Origin: Myxococcus landrumus
GTDB taxonomy: Bacteria; Myxococcota; Myxococcia; Myxococcales; Myxococcaceae
Assembly: GCF_017301635.1 (NCBI RefSeq)
Contig: NZ_CP071091.1
Location: 10,284,501-10,348,500 of the forward strand
Reading direction: 5' to 3'
Length of the DNA: 64,000 bases
The notes under the pieces were generated by a model. That model saw nothing but the letters and a program-made list of their open reading frames with translations. It did not search any database and was not told where the DNA came from. Made by a program: the position numbers and the translations under genes. Of the stretch, positions 33,637-41,540 are shown piece by piece; positions within the stretch are counted from its first letter, which is position 1, and each line of letters starts with the position of its first letter.

Positions 33637-36237
33637 TCACATCGGCCGGGTGACGGGCGGTGGGGGCTGCTCCTCGACGATGACGAACTCCACGCGCCGG
33701 TTGTTGGCCCGGCCCTGCGGCGTGGCGTTGCTGTCGATGGGCTTGGTCAACCCGAAGCCCGCGGAGTCCAGCCGCTCCTCGGCGATGCCCTTCTGGATGA
33801 GATACTGGCGAACCCACTTGGCCCGCCGCGCGGACAGGTCCTGGTTGTACGTCTTGGTGCCCGCGTTGTCCGTGTGGGCCTCGATGCGCAGCTTCTTGAT
33901 GTCGGTGTGGGTTCGGAGCAGCTCGAAGACGTGGTCGAGAATCGGCAGGGACTCCGGGATGGCGTTGTCCTTGTCGGAGGCGAAGTAGACCTTCTCGAGC
34001 GTGCGCAGCTTGCCGTCCTCGACCACCACCTTGGCGGGCTCGGGCGCCGGTGGGGGCGCGGGCCTGGGCGCGATGAAGTCCTCCACGCAGGCCTGGCAGC
34101 AGCGGAACTCCGTGGTGGTGGTGACAGGGGGCGGCTTGCTGCCGCAGATGACGCTCTCGAGCATGCTCTGAAGCCCGCTCAGGGAGCGCTGCACCGTGTA
34201 GGCCTGGCCTCCCGTCTCCCTCGCCACCCGGGCGTACTCGGACTCGAGCGCCTCCAGTCCCTTGACCTTGCTTGCACCCAGATAGGTGTGGACGCGGACC
34301 TCCGCGGAGACGGCGGCCTCGATGGCGTGATTGGCGGCGGCGATGTCCTTCGCGGCAATCTCGCCTCCGCCGTTCAGCCCTTCGTCGCCCAGGAAGAAGA
34401 TGGCGCGCTGCGCGCCGGTGCGCCAATCGAAGTGGGCGCTGAGGTCCTGGATGGTCCGCGCTCCGTCCTCGCGGACCTTGCCTCCGGCAATCCAGGTGAA
34501 GCGGCGGCTCTTGAGCTCCGCCTCGTCCGCGCCGACGGTCTGCAACAGATAGTCGCGCACGGTCGTGGTGAAGCGGGTGCCTCCGAAGGTGCCCTCGATG
34601 CCCAGGTAGGTGACGCGCAGGTTCGACGGGCAGCGAGTCTGGGCGGCCTTGATGGCGGAGCCCACCATCTCACTCAGCCCCACGGCCTCCTCGCGCATGG
34701 ACTTGCTGGCGTCGATGGCCACGACCAGGTCCACCGCGGGCACCGTCATCTGGCCTTCCGTGACGGTGACGGTGGGCTCGGCCCAGCGCGGGAACTCCAC
34801 CACGCGGTGCTGGCTGGCGAAGTCGCCCTCCGTGCTGCGGTGCAGGGAGACGGCGCCGGGCTTCGCGGGCGAGGCTCCCGCCGCCTTCAAGTCCAGCGTG
34901 TTGTCGGGGTTCGCGAGCTCGAGGGTGAACTGCTCCGGGGCGAAGGAGAGCGCGCGGACGTCCTTGAGCTGCAAGCTGCCGACGATGGCGTCGTGGTACC
35001 AGAACGCCGTCAGCTTGGGGCCGCTGGCGGGAGGAATCGTGACGGCGCTCTGCGTGGGCGGGCCCTCATGGGTGAAGCAGCCCTTGCCGAACAGGCCTCC
35101 GTCCGCGCCGAGCACCCGGAAGGTGTAGCTGGTGGACGCGGCCACCGTCGCCGCCGGGCTCTCCACGGCGGCCTGGCAGCAGCTCCGGGCGGGAGCGGCG
35201 GCGTTGGGGGCGGACTTGCTGGCGCAGATGACGCTCGTGAGCATGTCCTGGAAGCCCTCCAGCGTCTGCTGCACCAGGAAGGACTGACCGCCCGTCTCCT
35301 CCGCGACGCGGGCGTATTCGTGCTTCAGCGCCTCCAGCTCCCACGGAGCGGCCTTGGTCACCCCGAGGTAGGTGTGGACGCGCACACGGGCCTGCTGGGC
35401 GGTCTGGATGGCCTTGTTGGCGCCGACGACATCCCTCGCGTTGACGTCGCCCCCTCCGTCCAGGCCCTCGTCGCCCAGGAAGAAGACGGCGCGCTGGGCC
35501 TCGGGGCGCCAGTCGAAGTGGTTGGAGAGGTCCTCGATGGCGCGCCCACCGTCCTCGCGGACCTTGCCTCCGGCCACCCAGGTGTAGGGGCGGCTCTTGA
35601 GCTCCGCCGCGTTGGCTCCCGCGGTCTCCAGCAGGTAGTCGCGCACGGTGGTGTCGAAGCGCGTGCCCTGGAAGACCCCTTCGATGCCCAGGTACGTGAC
35701 GCGCAAGTCACAAGGGCAGCGCGTGCGGGCGACCTCCATGGCGGCGTTCAGCGTCTCGCTCAGGCCGACGGCCTCCGGGCGCATGGACTTGCTGGCGTCG
35801 ATGACCACGACCAGGTCCACCGCCGACACGGTGGCGGTGCCCTGGGTCCCCTCGGGAAGGGCCTCCGACGGCTGGGGGAACTCCAGGCTCCGCCCCTGGC
35901 TGGTGAAGTCATTGCCTCCGTGACGATGGCTGGCGATGGGGCCAGGCTTCGCGGTGGTGGCGCTCCCTCCCTTCAGCTCCACGGATTGATCCCCGCTGGC
36001 GAGCTGGAGGGCGAACTGCTCCGGGCTGAAGGCAAAAGCCCGCACGTCCGCGAGCCGCAAGGTGCCCACGAGCGGGTCGCTGTACCAGAGCTCCGTCAGC
36101 TTCGGGCCGCTGGCCGCGGGAATCGTGACGGCGCCTCGGGCAGGTGGGCCTTCGTGGGTAAAGCAGCCCTTGCCGAACACGGACCCATCCGCATTGACGA
36201 CCCGGAACGTGTAACTGGTGGCCTCGGACGTGGACAT
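33637..36237 (-). CDS. Protein with two tandem VWA units and a C-terminal OmpA-like domain
   Basis: The product has 866 residues; the ATG at 36237 has GAGGG upstream, and the frame extends seven codons further to a TTG. The first 720 residues are a tandem duplication (about 1-358 and 362-725). Each unit has a beta-rich head (SYTFRV, FGKGCFTHEGPP, SGPKLT) and a von Willebrand A domain with MIDAS motif DASKSM, then LRVTYLGIEG and a terminal CCQ pair. The C-terminus (about 750-866) is an OmpA/MotB peptidoglycan-binding domain (EAHTDNAGTKTYNQDLSARRA). No signal peptide or membrane helix is visible, which is odd for an OmpA-domain protein. It lies antisense between EcfT and the S component. Its role is unknown; metal-dependent adhesion to protein partners at the cell wall is the family expectation. 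Confidence 0.88.
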   Translation of the reverse strand: MSTSEATSYTFRVVNADGSVFGKGCFTHEGPPARGAVTIPAASGPKLTELWYSDPLVGTLRLADVRAFAFSPEQFALQLASGDQSVELKGGSATTAKPGPIASHRHGGNDFTSQGRSLEFPQPSEALPEGTQGTATVSAVDLVVVIDASKSMRPEAVGLSETLNAAMEVARTRCPCDLRVTYLGIEGVFQGTRFDTTVRDYLLETAGANAAELKSRPYTWVAGGKVREDGGRAIEDLSNHFDWRPEAQRAVFFLGDEGLDGGGDVNARDVVGANKAIQTAQQARVRVHTYLGVTKAAPWELEALKHEYARVAEETGGQSFLVQQTLEGFQDMLTSVICASKSAPNAAAPARSCCQAAVESPAATVAASTSYTFRVLGADGGLFGKGCFTHEGPPTQSAVTIPPASGPKLTAFWYHDAIVGSLQLKDVRALSFAPEQFTLELANPDNTLDLKAAGASPAKPGAVSLHRSTEGDFASQHRVVEFPRWAEPTVTVTEGQMTVPAVDLVVAIDASKSMREEAVGLSEMVGSAIKAAQTRCPSNLRVTYLGIEGTFGGTRFTTTVRDYLLQTVGADEAELKSRRFTWIAGGKVREDGARTIQDLSAHFDWRTGAQRAIFFLGDEGLNGGGEIAAKDIAAANHAIEAAVSAEVRVHTYLGASKVKGLEALESEYARVARETGGQAYTVQRSLSGLQSMLESVICGSKPPPVTTTTEFRCCQACVEDFIAPRPAPPPAPEPAKVVVEDGKLRTLEKVYFASDKDNAIPESLPILDHVFELLRTHTDIKKLRIEAHTDNAGTKTYNQDLSARRAKWVRQYLIQKGIAEERLDSAGFGLTKPIDSNATPQGRANNRRVEFVIVEEQPPPPVTRPM

Positions 36238-36565
36238 GGTTTCCCTCTGCGATTCCAACGGACTGGACGGTCAATTGCTCGCAGCCGACCCTGGGATGCA
36301 AGCGTGCATCCGCGCAGCGAACGGACCTGAACATTGTGGGTGTCTGGGCATTGCGGGCGACAAGGGAACACCCCGCCGCACCGGGCCCACGGTGCCGGAG
36401 CAGGTCGTGGGAGTGCAACATGGATGTCGCGACTTTCTGGAAATGTCGGATTTCTCTCGGAGTATGTCAGGCGATGTTCGCGGGGCAACGCTTCGGGAGA
36501 AAGCCAGAGGAAAGGACCCCCCATCTGTGGTCTTTCTCAATGCCTCGCACGTGGGGGGTTCCAGC
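36238..36565. promoter_or_regulatory. Divergent intergenic region with two perfect inverted repeats
   Basis: There is no credible gene in these 328 bases between the VWA-OmpA gene (minus) and the S-component gene (plus). Two perfect repeats stand out: GATGCA-AGCG-TGCATC (36295-36310) and GCACCG-N6-CGGTGC (36378-36395). Either may be an operator for the divergent genes. No clear -35/-10 pair was found. Confidence 0.45.
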
Positions 36566-37198
36566 ATGGCCTATGGTCTGCAGCACCTGAAAGCCCGCGA
36601 TCTCATTACGATTGGCGTCTTCAACGCGCTCATCATCGTGGTCTACATCGTCATGCAGACCATCCTGCAGCCCATGCCCGGGATGGGACTGTTCAATGGT
36701 GGGGTGAGCGCCTTCATCATGGCGCCGCTCTATCTCATCCTCGTGTCTCGCGTTCAGAAGCGCGGGGTCTTCTTCATCACCGCGGTGCTCTATTCCTTGC
36801 TGGTGATGTCGGTGGGCATGTACTCGGCCGTCCCTCCCGTGCTGCTCGCCGGGGTGCTGGCGGACCTCATCGCCGGGGTGCAGTCGTTCCGCAACCTGTC
36901 GGCGATCATCACGGGCTACATCGTCTTCAAGACGTTGGAGGCGGTGGGCAACTACTCCGTCGTCGTCATCAACCCGGAGCGCTTCGCGGCCACCATGGAG
37001 CCCAGCCTTCGGGCCCGGTGGCTGGAGGGCGCGGCGATGTTCAATGCCTGGATGGGCGCCTTCGTGCTGGTCTTCACCGTGACGGGCGCGCTCGCGGGGG
37101 GTGTCCTCGCAAGCCGCATCCTGCGCAAACACTTCATCAAGGCGGGGCTGGTCTCCGCCGAGCCGGAGAAGGTCGAGCTGGCGGCCCCCCCGGTCTGA
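36566..37198 (+). CDS. ECF transporter S component, MptD/Trep_Strep-like
   Basis: The product has 210 residues. The ATG at 36566 begins MAYGLQHLKARDLITIGVFNAL, typical of the first helix of these S components; the frame upstream is out of character, and GGGGGG precedes the start. Six hydrophobic helices fill the protein (for example FNALIIVVYIVMQTIL, SAFIMAPLYLILVS, AVLYSLLVMSVGMY, FVLVFTVTGALAGGVLA), with a polar C-terminus. The pattern matches the MptD-like putative ECF S family of unknown substrate. It should bind the substrate and work with EcfT and the fused ATPase encoded at 31400-33627. Separation from them by an inverted gene suggests its own promoter. It may be co-transcribed with the small genes that follow, 79 bases downstream. 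Confidence 0.78.
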   Translation: MAYGLQHLKARDLITIGVFNALIIVVYIVMQTILQPMPGMGLFNGGVSAFIMAPLYLILVSRVQKRGVFFITAVLYSLLVMSVGMYSAVPPVLLAGVLADLIAGVQSFRNLSAIITGYIVFKTLEAVGNYSVVVINPERFAATMEPSLRARWLEGAAMFNAWMGAFVLVFTVTGALAGGVLASRILRKHFIKAGLVSAEPEKVELAAPPV

Positions 37199-37277
37199 TT
37201 CCTGATGAACAGGTCCTGAGCGAAGTTCCTGGGGATGGGATGCGCTGAGTGCCACGATGTCTGTTGAAGGAGATGTG

Positions 37278-37547
37278 ATGTCGACAAAGACGTTGGCCAC
37301 GGCAGTGGATGCCTCCACCGCGCGGTTGGCGGGTGAGGCGCACCCGGTATTCCTCGACCTTGGCAAGAAGAGCGCCAAGGCTGTCAAGAAGCTGCGCAAG
37401 GGAAGGGGACGGCTTCTGGATGATGTCCGGGAGACGCTCCAGGACCTCCAGACGAGTGGGCGCGTCGCCGCGAACGCTCAGCCGGTGATTGTGATTGTCC
37501 GGGCCAAGCCCAAGAAGAAGAAGAGGTCCTTGGGCGGATTCTTCTAG
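37278..37547 (+). CDS. Small lysine-rich protein, unknown function
   Basis: The product has 89 residues. The ATG at 37278 has AAGGAG at ideal distance; a start seven codons upstream is less likely. A central block, PVFLDLGKKSAKAVKKLRKGRGRLLDDV and following (about 26-60), is a basic amphipathic helix; QPVIVIVRAKPKKKKR (about 69-84) is a beta strand with a basic end. It is very basic, with no signal peptide. From memory it may belong to a DUF (DUF6200-like) seen in actinobacteria, but I could not check. It lies in a compact run (this gene, 37601, 37969) leading to the acyltransferase and PKS, so it is probably co-transcribed with them or with a conserved cassette. No function can be given. Confidence 0.75.
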   Translation: MSTKTLATAVDASTARLAGEAHPVFLDLGKKSAKAVKKLRKGRGRLLDDVRETLQDLQTSGRVAANAQPVIVIVRAKPKKKKRSLGGFF

Positions 37548-37600
37548 TGGGTATCCCGGATTCCCACGGTCGCTGAAAGTCTTTGTTGAGGGAGGACTCC

Positions 37601-37909
37601 GTGGTCAAGAAATTGAAGCTCGCGAAGTCGGTCGACACCATCAGCTACCTGCATCCCGAAGATGGGATGATCACCATCGCGAAGAACAAGCGCAAACGGA
37701 AGCGCAGGAAGGGCTCCAAGCAGTTGGCGGGGGCGTCCAAGATGATGCGCGCGATGAGCGCCGCGCAGCTCGCGGGTGCGGAGGCAATGGCGGACCGCAG
37801 CGCGAAGGCCGACAAGGACGAGAAGGACGGCGCCATCCGGAACCTCGCGTCCAACAGCCAGCGCGCCATGGAGAAGGCAGCCAAGGTCTTCCGCCGCAAG
37901 TTCGAGTGA
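37601..37909 (+). CDS. Small basic protein, unknown function
   Basis: The product has 102 residues, starting at the GTG at 37601, where GGGAGGA is eight or so bases upstream; a TTG six codons earlier sits inside that ribosome site. A short N-terminal beta part (SVDTISYLHPEDGMITIA) is followed by a strongly basic stretch (NKRKRKRRKGSK, about 30-41). Two helices follow and a C-terminal DEKDGAIRNLASNSQRAMEKAAKVFRRKF. It could bind nucleic acid, membrane phospholipid or an acidic partner. It resembles small actinobacterial DUF proteins that end in a similar DGW/DGA-xRDL element (perhaps DUF6312; unverified). It is 53 bases after the previous small gene and 59 bases before the UbiB-like gene. Confidence 0.75.
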   Translation: MVKKLKLAKSVDTISYLHPEDGMITIAKNKRKRKRRKGSKQLAGASKMMRAMSAAQLAGAEAMADRSAKADKDEKDGAIRNLASNSQRAMEKAAKVFRRKFE

Positions 37910-37968
37910 CCTCCGTACCTCCCTGAGGAGCGCCGTCCGCGCTCCCTCTTCTCCTTGGTGCGGATGAA

Positions 37969-39738
37969 ATGAATGACATTGAAGTCAGGCCCCCGGCCTC
38001 CATGCGGCGATGGAGGCGGGGCCTGCGTGCATTGGCCCGCGGACGGCTCATTCGCGGGTTGGTGCGAAGCCTTGTTCGCGTCAAGCAGCAGCCGTCGAGA
38101 GCCTCGCGTGAAGGCGCGAGGGTCCGCCGGCGCCTGAATGCATTGGGGGGATTCTGGCACCGGGCCCGGTGGCTTCTGGCCTCTCGCCTGGATGTCTTTC
38201 CCGCGCCGTTCTGCCGTGAATTGGAGGGACCCGAGGAGGATAGCGGATTGCGTCCGATGAACGACGCGCGCGCGGTGGTCGCGGGCGCCATGGGTGGTTT
38301 CATGGAGCAGCGGCTCGTGGACTTCGACGAGCGGCCCGCGCGTGTCTCGGTCTTCGGGCAGATTCATACCGCCACCTTGAAGCGGACGGGTGCTCCCGTC
38401 TGGGTGGCCATCCGGGACCCGAACGCCGAGCAGCGATTGAATGACGAGCTCCAGGAGATGGAGCTCTTCTTCGGTCGGCTTGGCCGTACGAACGAGCTTC
38501 GCCACGTGCCCTGGGAGCGGTTGGCGCGGGAGCTGCGTGCGTCGTTGAGGGACGGGTTGGACCTGCGCATCCAGGCCCATGCGATGCGGGAGCTGCGCAA
38601 GCAGGTCTGTCGCTATCCGGGGGCCAGCTCACCGCGCGTCTACCAGCGGCTCTGTGGTCCGGAGGTGCTGGTGGCGGAGCGCGTGGAGGGACCCACGCTG
38701 GAGGAGGTGGAGGCCCGGGCGCTCGACGTGGGGGGACCCGAGGCCTGGTTCGTGGAGCACGGGACGGACCCGGAGGTGCTGGCGTCCCGACTCTGGCGCT
38801 CCTTCATGCGCCAGCTCGTGGAGGCGCGGACGCTGGTCCCCGCGCAGGGGATGAAGGACATCCTCCTCCTGGGCGACAATACGTTCTGCTACCGCTTCGA
38901 GCCGTTCGTGCTCCCGCTCGAGATGGGCGTGCCCCGGGCGGAGGCCTTTCACTTCCTGCTGCACGCGCTGCTGCGGCGCTCCTACGAAGGGGCCTTCTTT
39001 CCGCTGCTGCGGCTGGCCGAGCCCCTGCCTCCGCTGGAGCCCTACCACCTCAAGAAGGTCGTCTCCCGGGAGGTCCGCGCCTGGGCCCAGCGCGCGGAGG
39101 TGGAGACGCTGCCCAGCGAGACACGCTCCTTCTGCGCCCTCTTCGAGACGGTCCAGACGACGATGCGGCGGCACTCCATCATCTTCGACTCGGCGGTCCT
39201 TCGCGCCTGCCAGGAGCTGCGCCGCCTGGAAGGGGCCTTGTTCACCCTGGACGCCCACTTCCGCGTCGCGTCCGAGCTGCGGCGGTTCTTCAAGCGCAGC
39301 GTGCGGCGTGCCGCGCGGCGGCTCACGGCCCAGGCGCAGACACCTCAGGCTCCGGACTGGGAGGCGATGGGGCAGGCCTCCTTCGCCGCCATCGAGTCCG
39401 CCCGAGGCTCCGCGGAGCAGGCTTCGCGCGCCTCCTTGCCCTTCGCCTCTGAATCCACGCTCGTGGCGTATGTGTTCTCTCATGCCGCCGCGTTCGTGAG
39501 TGCTGTCTTCGTTGTGACCGTGGTGTTGCTTGTCATGCTGGTGGCACGGATGACACTCGCGGTTCCGCTCTCCACGGACTCTTGGGTGGAAAGAGCCGTT
39601 GCGGGTGGAAGGCTGCCGGGCGTGCCTGTGTTTGTGATGGGGCTGGTGAGTTCGGCATTGGGTGCTTGGGGACTGCGGCGACTGGCGCTGCGCTTCGCTG
39701 AAAGAGATAGCCACCTTCCCGCGCGGAGGGGGTTATAA
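37969..39738 (+). CDS. UbiB/ABC1-like membrane protein, probable pseudokinase
   Basis: The product has 589 residues. The basic N-terminus (about 1-70) is followed by an ABC1/UbiB-like fold. SVFGQIHTATLKRTGAPVWVAIRDP (about 127-150, split by me) lines up with the ASIAQVH loop and VAVK strand. LRDGLDLRIQAHAMRELRK matches the ELDFRxEAxN helix, and PRVYQRLCGPEVLVAERVEG matches the PxVxxxxSxxxVLxMExxxG strand. Key residues are lost: the strand Lys is Arg, the KxGQ motif is not found, the HADPHPGN loop is replaced by ARTLVPAQGMKD, and no DFG is seen. Two C-terminal transmembrane helices (about 505-535 and 555-575) anchor it, as in UbiB. It is likely a non-catalytic lipid- or nucleotide-binding relative. 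It lies 9 bases before the acyltransferase gene, so it is probably in the PKS operon. Confidence 0.75.
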   Translation: MNDIEVRPPASMRRWRRGLRALARGRLIRGLVRSLVRVKQQPSRASREGARVRRRLNALGGFWHRARWLLASRLDVFPAPFCRELEGPEEDSGLRPMNDARAVVAGAMGGFMEQRLVDFDERPARVSVFGQIHTATLKRTGAPVWVAIRDPNAEQRLNDELQEMELFFGRLGRTNELRHVPWERLARELRASLRDGLDLRIQAHAMRELRKQVCRYPGASSPRVYQRLCGPEVLVAERVEGPTLEEVEARALDVGGPEAWFVEHGTDPEVLASRLWRSFMRQLVEARTLVPAQGMKDILLLGDNTFCYRFEPFVLPLEMGVPRAEAFHFLLHALLRRSYEGAFFPLLRLAEPLPPLEPYHLKKVVSREVRAWAQRAEVETLPSETRSFCALFETVQTTMRRHSIIFDSAVLRACQELRRLEGALFTLDAHFRVASELRRFFKRSVRRAARRLTAQAQTPQAPDWEAMGQASFAAIESARGSAEQASRASLPFASESTLVAYVFSHAAAFVSAVFVVTVVLLVMLVARMTLAVPLSTDSWVERAVAGGRLPGVPVFVMGLVSSALGAWGLRRLALRFAERDSHLPARRGL

Positions 39739-39746
39739 ACGAATGT

Positions 39747-40601
39747 ATGCGAATCCATGTGTTTCCGGGACAGGGCTCGCAACGCCTGGGAATGGGGGCA
39801 GAGCTGTTCGACCACGCACCGGATGAGCTCGCGGCGGCGGATGCCGTCCTGGGCTGGTCGGTTCGTGAGCTGTGCCTCCATGACACGAATGGAAATCTTC
39901 ACCAGACGGCATGGACGCAGCCCGCGCTCTATGTCGTGAATGCCCTGTCATATCTCAAGAAGGTGCGTGAGACGGGACAGCGGCCGGAGATGGTCGCCGG
40001 GCACAGCCTGGGGGAGTACAACGCGCTCTTCGCCGCGGGGGCCTTCGACTTCATCACGGGCCTGCGGCTCGTCCAGCGCAGGGCGGCGGTGATGGCTCGG
40101 GCGCGGGAGGGGGGCATGGCCGCGGTCATCGGTCTGTCCGCCGCGCGCGTCAGGGAGGTATTGCGCGACGAGGGATTGAGCGCGCTGGACCTCGCGAACC
40201 TCAATGCCCCCGAGCAACAGGTGCTCTCGGGGCCTCTCGAATCACTCGCGAAGGCCGAAGGCAGCTTCAGCCGGGTGGGCGCGAAAGCTTTCAAGCGATT
40301 GCCCGTGAGCGCCGCGTTTCATTCGCGATGCATGGGTGAAGCCAGACAGGAATTCGAAGCCTTCATCGAGGACTTCGTGCTCTCGTCGCCTCGGATTCCC
40401 GTGGTGTCGAATGTCGAGGCGAAGCCCTATCCGCGGGGCGCGCTCAAGCGATTGCTCGTTGAGCAGATCACCTCCCCGGTGCGGTGGGAGGAGTCTGTTC
40501 AATATCTGTTGAAGCAACCTGGTGCGGACATCGAAGAGGTGGGACCGGGGCGTGTGCTGACGGCGCTTGTCGCGCAGATCCGTCGGCAGGTGGAGTCATG
40601 A
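39747..40601 (+). CDS. Discrete malonyl-type acyltransferase for the trans-AT PKS
   Basis: The product has 284 residues. It is a complete FabD-like acyltransferase: N-terminal FPGQGSQRLGMG, nucleophile motif GHSLGEYNAL (Ser about 90), VSAAFHSRCM with the catalytic His (about 194), NVEAKPYP and C-terminal GPGRVLTAL. The His-containing FHS and the oxyanion Arg (near residue 115) fit malonyl specificity. Since none of the five ketosynthase modules downstream contains an acyltransferase, this enzyme should load malonyl groups on their carriers. The stop overlaps the PKS start by four bases (ATGA), so both are made together. Another acyltransferase or acyl hydrolase could lie outside the window. 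Confidence 0.95.
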   Translation: MRIHVFPGQGSQRLGMGAELFDHAPDELAAADAVLGWSVRELCLHDTNGNLHQTAWTQPALYVVNALSYLKKVRETGQRPEMVAGHSLGEYNALFAAGAFDFITGLRLVQRRAAVMARAREGGMAAVIGLSAARVREVLRDEGLSALDLANLNAPEQQVLSGPLESLAKAEGSFSRVGAKAFKRLPVSAAFHSRCMGEARQEFEAFIEDFVLSSPRIPVVSNVEAKPYPRGALKRLLVEQITSPVRWEESVQYLLKQPGADIEEVGPGRVLTALVAQIRRQVES

Positions 40602-41540
40602 GCGCCGGGGACGGTGGGTCATCCCGGGTGGAGCTCGTCGCCTCCGCGCGTCTGCGATGTGCCTTCGTGGGGGAAGGCTCGATGCTGATGGCGTGCGCGG
40701 AGATCGCGCGCGAGCGAGGGCATTGCGTCGCGGCGGTGATGACCTCGTCCGAGGCGCTTCGTCAGTGGGCGCGGGACTCGGGGGTGCCGGTGGGCCCGCT
40801 CTCGGTGGAGCCCGAGTGGCTGCGTGCCCAGGACATCGACGTCCTGTTCAGCGTCTATTGCTTCTCCATCATCCCCAGTGCGCTGCTCGAGGTTCCTCGG
40901 CGGGGCGCCATCAACTACCACGATGGTCCGCTGCCTCGGTACGCCGGGTTTCATGCGGCCACCTGGGCGCTTCTCAATGGCGAGCGCGAGCATGGCATCG
41001 CCTGGCACCAGATGACGCCGGAGGTCGACGCCGGGCCGCTCCTGGTCACCCGTGGGTTTCCCATTGGCGGGGACGAGACGTCCTTGTCCTTGAACCTCAA
41101 GTGCTATGAGCAGGGCCTCGAGTCCTTCGGTGAGCTGCTCGATGGGCTGGTCCGAGGGGACCTGAGCGCACGGCCTCAGGAGCGCGCGGCCACCGTGTTC
41201 CACCCGCGACGGATGAAGCCCGCCTCGGGATGCCTCGTTGATTGGGCCTGGCCCTCGGAGCGAATCGCCGCGTTCGTGCGGGCGCTGGACTTCGGTGTGG
41301 CGGCGAATCCCCTGGGCACGCCCAAGGTGGTGATGCGAGGGCGGGCCTTGGGGGTGGGGGAGGCCCAGCTTCTCCAGACGCGGAGCGGGCAGGAGGCGGG
41401 GACGGTGCTCGCGTGGGAGGGGGCGAGGGTTCGGGTCGCCAGCCAGGGGCAGGACCTCCTGCTGGGGGCGCTGGTCGATGGTGAGCGTGGGCCGCTGACA
41501 ACCGCGCAGCTCATGGCGCTTGGGCTGGAGGTGGGGGCCC
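40598..41540 (+). other. PKS domain: formyltransferase (FT)
   Basis: Residues 1-315. It resembles methionyl-tRNA formyltransferase with its C-terminal subdomain. The catalytic set is Asn106, His108 (INYHDGPLPRYAG) and Asp144 (EVDAGPLL), with exactly the spacing of N108, H110, D146 in E. coli Fmt. It should formylate the amino group of the carrier-bound starter using formyl-tetrahydrofolate, as in LgrA. Confidence 0.93.

Noticed and set aside
33874..36330. Plus-strand 818-codon frame across the VWA-OmpA gene
   Set aside because: It is the shadow of a minus-strand gene with clear MIDAS and OmpA motifs; the translation is compositional noise.
37278..37909. Ribosomal or histone-like protein for the two small basic genes
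   Set aside because: They are basic enough, but no ribosomal-protein or HU motifs are present and the order of strand and helix does not fit.
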